From assembly GCA_016795325.1 (NCBI GenBank), contig JAEUHY010000060.1:124001-188000 (forward strand): 64,000 nucleotides of DNA, read 5' to 3'. The DNA comes from Planctomycetota bacterium (GTDB taxonomy: Bacteria > Planctomycetota > UBA1135 > GCA-002686595). Position numbers and translations under genes: made by a program. This document shows, one piece after another, positions 59,952 through 64,000 of the stretch (positions are counted from its first letter, which is position 1; the number at the start of each line of letters is the position of its first letter). Under the pieces are notes generated by a model that saw nothing but the letters and a program-made list of their open reading frames with translations, was not told the DNA's origin and ran no database searches.

Positions 59952-60974
59952 TCAGACGTGGTGCACGGGGCCCGAACGCGCGGCCGCGGCCGCCAGCGTG
60001 CGGCGCACGTACACGGGAACCATCTCGCGGCGGTACTCGTGGTCGCCGGGGATGTTGGGCAGCGGGCGGCACTGCTTGTACGCGAGCTGCGCGACGACTT
60101 CGCACGCCGGGGCGAACTGCGCACCGTCGAGCGCGACGCCGGAGAGCGCCTCGCGCACCTTGTTCACGCGTTTGGGTTGCGCGGCGAGCGCGGTCACGAC
60201 CACGTCGGCGTGTTCGATGCGTTCGTCGGCGCCGAGGTCGAGGCGCACGGCGACGCCCAGGAGCGGGAAGTCGATGCTGCCGCGGTCGCGCAACTTGCCG
60301 TAGGCGCCGCGGTGTCCCGAGCCGACGGGCGGCACGCGGATGCGCGTGAGGATCTCGCCGTGCTCGACCTGCTTGTTCTTGATGCCGTCGGCGAGCCACA
60401 GCTCGTCGATCGGCGTCGTGCGCGCACCCTTGGCGCTCTCGAATTCGAGCGTGGCGCCGAGCGTCATCAGCGCCGGCGCCGAGTCGTTCGAGGCGGCCGC
60501 GACGCAGTTCTTTCCGCCGGCGACCACGTGGCACACCGACCCGTCCTTCTTCATGCAGAAGCCCAGGGCTTGGCGCCAGAAGTAGGTTTGGTTGTACCAC
60601 TGGCAGCGCGTGTCGAGCATCACGTTGCCGCCCAGCGTGCCCATCGTGCGCAGCTGCGGACCGGCGACGAGCGAGCAGGCCTGCGCGAGCGCGGGCGCTT
60701 GTTCGCGCACGAGTTCGCTCGCCGCGATGTCGGCGAGGGACGTCATGGCGCCGATCGAGAGCACGCCTCCGCTCTCGCGGCGGATGCCGCGCAGCTCGGC
60801 GATTCGAGCGAGCGACACGACGAGCTCGGGCGTGAAGAGCTCGTGCTTCATGTTCGGCACGAGGTCGGTGCCGCCGGCGACGACCAGCGCCGACGGGCCG
60901 GCCTCTTCGAGCAGTTCGATCGCCTCTTCGAGCGTGGCGGGCGTTTGCAGTTGGAACTTGGGCAGCCGCAGCAT
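59952..60974 (-). CDS. FAD subunit of 4-hydroxybenzoyl-CoA-reductase-like Mo hydroxylase
   Basis: 340 residues of the CoxM/xanthine-dehydrogenase FAD-binding fold: VVAGGTDLVPNMK (FAD pyrophosphate loop, 32-43), SIGAMTSLADI and GTLGGNVML. Unlike ordinary CoxM proteins it has an insert with four Cys, C124, C140, C148 and C157. Their 16/8/9 spacing equals that of the [4Fe-4S] ligands I recall from Thauera HcrB (122, 138, 146, 155). That loop is the mark of 4-hydroxybenzoyl-CoA reductases, which dehydroxylate aromatic CoA esters. The start overlaps the stop of the large-subunit gene by 1 nt. Substrate in this organism is unproven. Confidence 0.88.
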   Translation of the reverse strand: MLRLPKFQLQTPATLEEAIELLEEAGPSALVVAGGTDLVPNMKHELFTPELVVSLARIAELRGIRRESGGVLSIGAMTSLADIAASELVREQAPALAQACSLVAGPQLRTMGTLGGNVMLDTRCQWYNQTYFWRQALGFCMKKDGSVCHVVAGGKNCVAAASNDSAPALMTLGATLEFESAKGARTTPIDELWLADGIKNKQVEHGEILTRIRVPPVGSGHRGAYGKLRDRGSIDFPLLGVAVRLDLGADERIEHADVVVTALAAQPKRVNKVREALSGVALDGAQFAPACEVVAQLAYKQCRPLPNIPGDHEYRREMVPVYVRRTLAAAAARSGPVHHV

Positions 60975-63361
60975 CAGCGAACTCCGGAGGCGAGGCCCGC
61001 GGGGGCCGCGACGCGTGCCTGGCGCTCGCGCAGCGCCTTGAGCACCTTGGCGGGGGTGAAGGGCAGGTGTTGGAGCCGCACGCCGATGGCGTCGTGGATC
61101 GCGTTGGACAGCGCGGGCAAGGAGGGATGCAGCGGGCCCTCTCCGGCTTCCTTCGCGCCGTACGGGCCCTCGGGGTCGAGCGACTCGACGATCAACGCGC
61201 GGAAATCCGGCGTGTCGAGCGAGGTCGGAAGTCGGTAGTCGAGCAGTGAGGGCCCTTGGTGCAGCCCGAAACGGTTGATGTCGTGGTCCTCGAGCAGCGC
61301 TTCAGCCAAGCCCATGTAGGCCGAGCCTTCCATCTGCCCCGCGACGATCATCGGGTTGATCGCGCGCCCGCAGTCGTGGGCGATCCACACGCGCGGAACG
61401 TAGATGCGGCCGGTTTCGAGGTCGACTTCGCACTCGACGACGTGCGCGGTGAACGAGTAGGCCGGCGAAGCTCCGATCGTTCCGCCGCGGTAGTCGCCGC
61501 CCAGCGTCGGCGTGTTGTAGGCGCCGGTCGCGCCGAGCGTGTCGAACTTCGCTTCGGCGAGGTGGAAGGCCTCCATCGAGCTCAGCGAGCGCGCGGTGTC
61601 TTCGAGGTCGACCACGTGGCCGTCGATGAAGCGCACGCGGCGCGGATCGCAGTCCCACTTCGTCGCCACCGCGGCGACGAGTTGTTCGCGCAGCTTGCGG
61701 CAGGCGTCGATCGTGGCGTTGCCCACCATGAACGTGACGCGGCTGGAGTAGGCGCCGAGGTCCACCGGACACAGATCCGTGTCGGCGGCCACAACTCGGA
61801 CTTGCTCGATCTTGATGCCGAGCTCCTCGGCCACGATGTACGCGCACAGCGAGTTCGAACCCTGGCCGATGTCGTTGCCGCCCGTGAAGACCGTGACGAG
61901 TCCCGAGCGGTCGACCTTGAGCTGCACGCCGGCCTGCGGCATGTCGTTGGGGTAGACGGGGTAGTTGGTGCCCGAGATGTACATCGAGCCCGCGACGCCC
62001 AGTCCGCGGCCGAAACCGAGTTTGCCGCGTCGCTCCTTCCAACCGCTCGCGCGCTCGACCTCGTCGAGGCACTGCAGGAAGCCGTTCGAGGTGATGCGTT
62101 GGCCGTTGACGGTGCGCGTGAAGTCGCCTTGGAAGTTGCGCCGCCGGATCTCGATCGGATCGAGCCCGAGTTTCTCGGCCAACTGGTCGAGTTGGATCTC
62201 GAAAGCGAAGCGCGGCTGCACCGAACCGTGCCCGCGCTTGGGGCCGCACGGCGGCTTGTTGGTGAACACGCGCGTCGAATCGAAGCGGTAGTTCGGGAAG
62301 TGGTACGGCCCGGTGAGCAACTGTCCCGAGTAGTAGGTCGTGACCAGTCCGAACGAGCTGTACGAGCCGCCGTCGATCAGGATCTTCGCGTCGACGCCGA
62401 GCAGCTTGCCGTCGGCGTCGCAGCCGCTCCGGTAGTGCAGGCGCATCGGATGGCGGCCGCGGTGCGCGTAGAACACTTCCTCGCGCGTCCAGAGCATCTT
62501 CACCGGCCGGCCGGTGAGCATCGCCAGCTTGGAAACGGCGAACTCGAGGCTGAACGGATCGCTCTTGCCGCCGAAGGCGCCGCCCAGGCAGGGCTGGATC
62601 ACGCGGATCTTGTGCGGCGGCAACTCGAGCACACGCGCGAGCGCGCGGTGCACGTAGTGCGTGATCTGCGTCGCGCTCCACAGCGTCAGCAGTCCGTCCG
62701 GCGAGTACGTCGCCACGGCGCAGTGTGGTTCGATCGGCGCGTGCGTCGTGCCGTGGAAGGTGTAGTCGTCTTCAACGGTCACCGCAGCTTGCGCGAGCGC
62801 GCTGTCGACGTCGCCGAAGGCGAGATCGACGTGCTTGGAGATGTTGCCCTCCTTGCTGTGCTCGTGGATCTTTGGCTCGTGCCGCGCCAGCGCTTCGAGC
62901 GGATCGAAGTACGCGTGCAGCAGCTCGTACTCGACCTCGATCAGCTTCAACGCGGCGTTGGCCGTGTCCTCGTCGACCGCCGCCACCGCGGCCACGGGGT
63001 CGCCGATGAAGCGCACCTTGTCGAGCGCGAGCGCGTTCTCGTCGGGCGTCCAGGGGATCACGCCGTACTTGATCGGCATCGAGTCGCCGCCGATCACGGC
63101 GTGCACGCCGCTGAGCGCGCGCGCCTTGCTGAAGTCGATGCGCCGGATGCGCGCGTGCGCATGCGGACTGCGCAGCGTCTTGGCGTGCAGCATCCCCGGC
63201 AGTTGGATGTCGTCGGCGTAGACCGCCGCGCCCGTCGCTTTCGCCAGGCCGTCGACCTTGCGGTGCGCTTTGCCCACCACGCCGAATTCGGTGTTGCCCT
63301 TGGCGCCCGGCGCCTCTGCGCCCCACGGCGCCCCCGGGCCATGCAGGTCGCGTGCGCTCAC
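60974..63361 (-). CDS. molybdopterin-binding large subunit, HcrA/xanthine-dehydrogenase family
   Basis: 795 residues from a GTG that overlaps the small-subunit stop (GTGA). N-terminal GKAHRKVDGLAKATGAAVYADD is the family entry motif. Mo-cofactor loops include QPCLGGAFGGKSDPF, GGNDIGQGSN and VDLGAYSSR; the catalytic Glu is E741 in YGAKEAGEGPLHP. Length fits HcrA (about 770) rather than the larger fused xanthine dehydrogenases. It carries the active site for hydroxylation or reductive dehydroxylation. Longer upstream frame to 63769 is antiparallel noise over the small-subunit gene. Confidence 0.92.
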   Translation of the reverse strand: MSARDLHGPGAPWGAEAPGAKGNTEFGVVGKAHRKVDGLAKATGAAVYADDIQLPGMLHAKTLRSPHAHARIRRIDFSKARALSGVHAVIGGDSMPIKYGVIPWTPDENALALDKVRFIGDPVAAVAAVDEDTANAALKLIEVEYELLHAYFDPLEALARHEPKIHEHSKEGNISKHVDLAFGDVDSALAQAAVTVEDDYTFHGTTHAPIEPHCAVATYSPDGLLTLWSATQITHYVHRALARVLELPPHKIRVIQPCLGGAFGGKSDPFSLEFAVSKLAMLTGRPVKMLWTREEVFYAHRGRHPMRLHYRSGCDADGKLLGVDAKILIDGGSYSSFGLVTTYYSGQLLTGPYHFPNYRFDSTRVFTNKPPCGPKRGHGSVQPRFAFEIQLDQLAEKLGLDPIEIRRRNFQGDFTRTVNGQRITSNGFLQCLDEVERASGWKERRGKLGFGRGLGVAGSMYISGTNYPVYPNDMPQAGVQLKVDRSGLVTVFTGGNDIGQGSNSLCAYIVAEELGIKIEQVRVVAADTDLCPVDLGAYSSRVTFMVGNATIDACRKLREQLVAAVATKWDCDPRRVRFIDGHVVDLEDTARSLSSMEAFHLAEAKFDTLGATGAYNTPTLGGDYRGGTIGASPAYSFTAHVVECEVDLETGRIYVPRVWIAHDCGRAINPMIVAGQMEGSAYMGLAEALLEDHDINRFGLHQGPSLLDYRLPTSLDTPDFRALIVESLDPEGPYGAKEAGEGPLHPSLPALSNAIHDAIGVRLQHLPFTPAKVLKALRERQARVAAPAGLASGVR

Positions 63362-63909
63362 GGCGTCACCGGCTTTCCGCGGCGCTCGGCGAGTTGCGCT
63401 TCCCACGAGCGCGGCTCGGTGGCGACTCCGAGCGAGTGCGCAACGCACGACTCGACGGCCTCGAAGATCTGCGTGTAGCCGGTGCAGCGGCATAGGTTGC
63501 CGCTCAGTGCGTCGCGGATCTGGTCGCGCGTCGGCTGCGGGCAACGATTCAGGAGCGCGCGCGCCGAGAGCATCATCCCCGGCTGGCAGAAGCCGCACTG
63601 CAGCGCGCCGCAGCGGTCGAAGGCCTCTTGGATCGGATCGGCGCCTTGGCCGCCTGCGCGGCGGTGCGCCGGCAGCAAGCCCTCGATCGTCGTCACCGAT
63701 CGGCCCTGCACCGTCGCGCCGAGCGTCAGGCACGCGAGCACCGGCTTGCCGTCGAGCAGCACCGTGCAAGCGCCGCAGTCGCCCTTGTCGCAGCCTTGCT
63801 TCGACCCGGTGAGGCCGAGGCGGTAGCGCAGGACCTCGAGCAGGGTCCAGTGGTCGGGCGCCGAGACCTCGAGCGGGTCTCCGTTCACTTCAAGTCGATA
63901 CTCCACCAT
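63358..63909 (-). CDS. two-[2Fe-2S] small subunit of the Mo hydroxylase
   Basis: 183 residues. Plant-type cluster ligands C40, C45, C48 and C60 (QGCDKGDCGACTVLLDG) and helical-domain cluster ligands C105, C108, C140 and C142 (LQCGFCQPGM, NLCRCTGY). Length and motifs match HcrC/CoxS-type electron-transfer subunits. First gene of the three-gene unit (small, large, FAD subunit). TTAGAT on the minus strand at 63958-63963 is a weak promoter candidate, 48 nt before the ATG. Confidence 0.95.
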   Translation of the reverse strand: MVEYRLEVNGDPLEVSAPDHWTLLEVLRYRLGLTGSKQGCDKGDCGACTVLLDGKPVLACLTLGATVQGRSVTTIEGLLPAHRRAGGQGADPIQEAFDRCGALQCGFCQPGMMLSARALLNRCPQPTRDQIRDALSGNLCRCTGYTQIFEAVESCVAHSLGVATEPRSWEAQLAERRGKPVTP

Positions 63910-64000
63910 GCTCCCAAGTCTCGCCGCACGCCGCGGACGAGAAAAGAGCCCGCGGCGATCTAAGCGCGATCTTGCGCGCCGGTTCTCTCAGCGCTGCTTG
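63910..64000. other. upstream edge region of the Mo hydroxylase operon
   Basis: 91 bp to the window end. Contains a possible -10 (TTAGAT, minus strand, 63958-63963) and no supported gene. A promoter or the end of a neighbouring gene cannot be told apart. Confidence 0.4.

Noticed and set aside
60974-63769. 931-residue version of the Mo-hydroxylase large subunit
   Set aside because: The first 136 residues are an Arg/Ala-rich frame lying over the small-subunit gene; the GTG at 63361 with a GTGA overlap gives the normal family length.

Overview
The window is 64 kb of very GC-rich (about 70% by eye), densely coding bacterial chromosome with about 45 protein genes and no RNA genes, insertion sequences, integrases or CRISPR arrays that I could find. 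Products include a lipid A acyltransferase, an LPS-kinase-like protein, an LptF/LptG pair, several lipoproteins and Sec-secreted repeat proteins. This indicates a diderm with LPS. The mix (VTC/DUF4956/CotH genes, FG-GAP protein with a Cys-containing C-terminal module, sulfatase-like lipoproteins, MoxR/Bat operon, HEAT-repeat secreted proteins) fits a Planctomycetota-type organism. That placement is inference from gene content. All functional calls come from reading motifs; no database search was run.

Left part (1-20 kb): a six-gene minus-strand operon (8458 down to 1) encodes an FAD oxidoreductase, a VTC-type polyphosphate polymerase-like protein, a DUF4956 membrane protein, a TPR membrane protein, a CotH-kinase/beta-helix protein and a GT4 glycosyltransferase that runs off the window. 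A sulfatase-like lipoprotein, a HEAT-repeat secreted protein and an FG-GAP secreted protein follow on the plus strand, ended by a strong hairpin terminator. Next come a cupin divergent from an Fe-dioxygenase-like protein, then a metallopeptidase/GT-C pair.

Middle (20-41 kb): a CAP-domain lipoprotein coupled to a degenerate FHA protein; an envelope cluster (lipid A acyltransferase, LPS kinase, LptF, LptG) whose divergent control region holds a six-copy 22-bp tandem array; TPR and BamE-like lipoproteins separated by a five-copy 15-bp tandem array; a TIM-barrel lipoprotein with RecG; a large HEAT-repeat protein; a lytic transglycosylase; and an MscS channel.

Right part (41-64 kb): a tightly coupled moxR-DUF58-BatD-like-BatA-BatB-BatC-BatD-BatE operon followed by a second sulfatase-fold lipoprotein with a broken active site. 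Then come a histidine phosphatase/GT-C pair, a [2Fe-2S] ferredoxin, a DoxX-like protein, a sulfotransferase, a zinc phospholipase C-like protein, a DegT/StrS aminotransferase and a CPA1 antiporter. Last is a three-subunit molybdenum hydroxylase whose FAD subunit carries the four-cysteine loop that marks 4-hydroxybenzoyl-CoA reductases.

A recurring control feature is a TAnnnT (-10-like) hexamer 6-11 nt before the start codon of at least ten first-in-operon genes, which suggests widespread leaderless transcription and helped choose several start codons.
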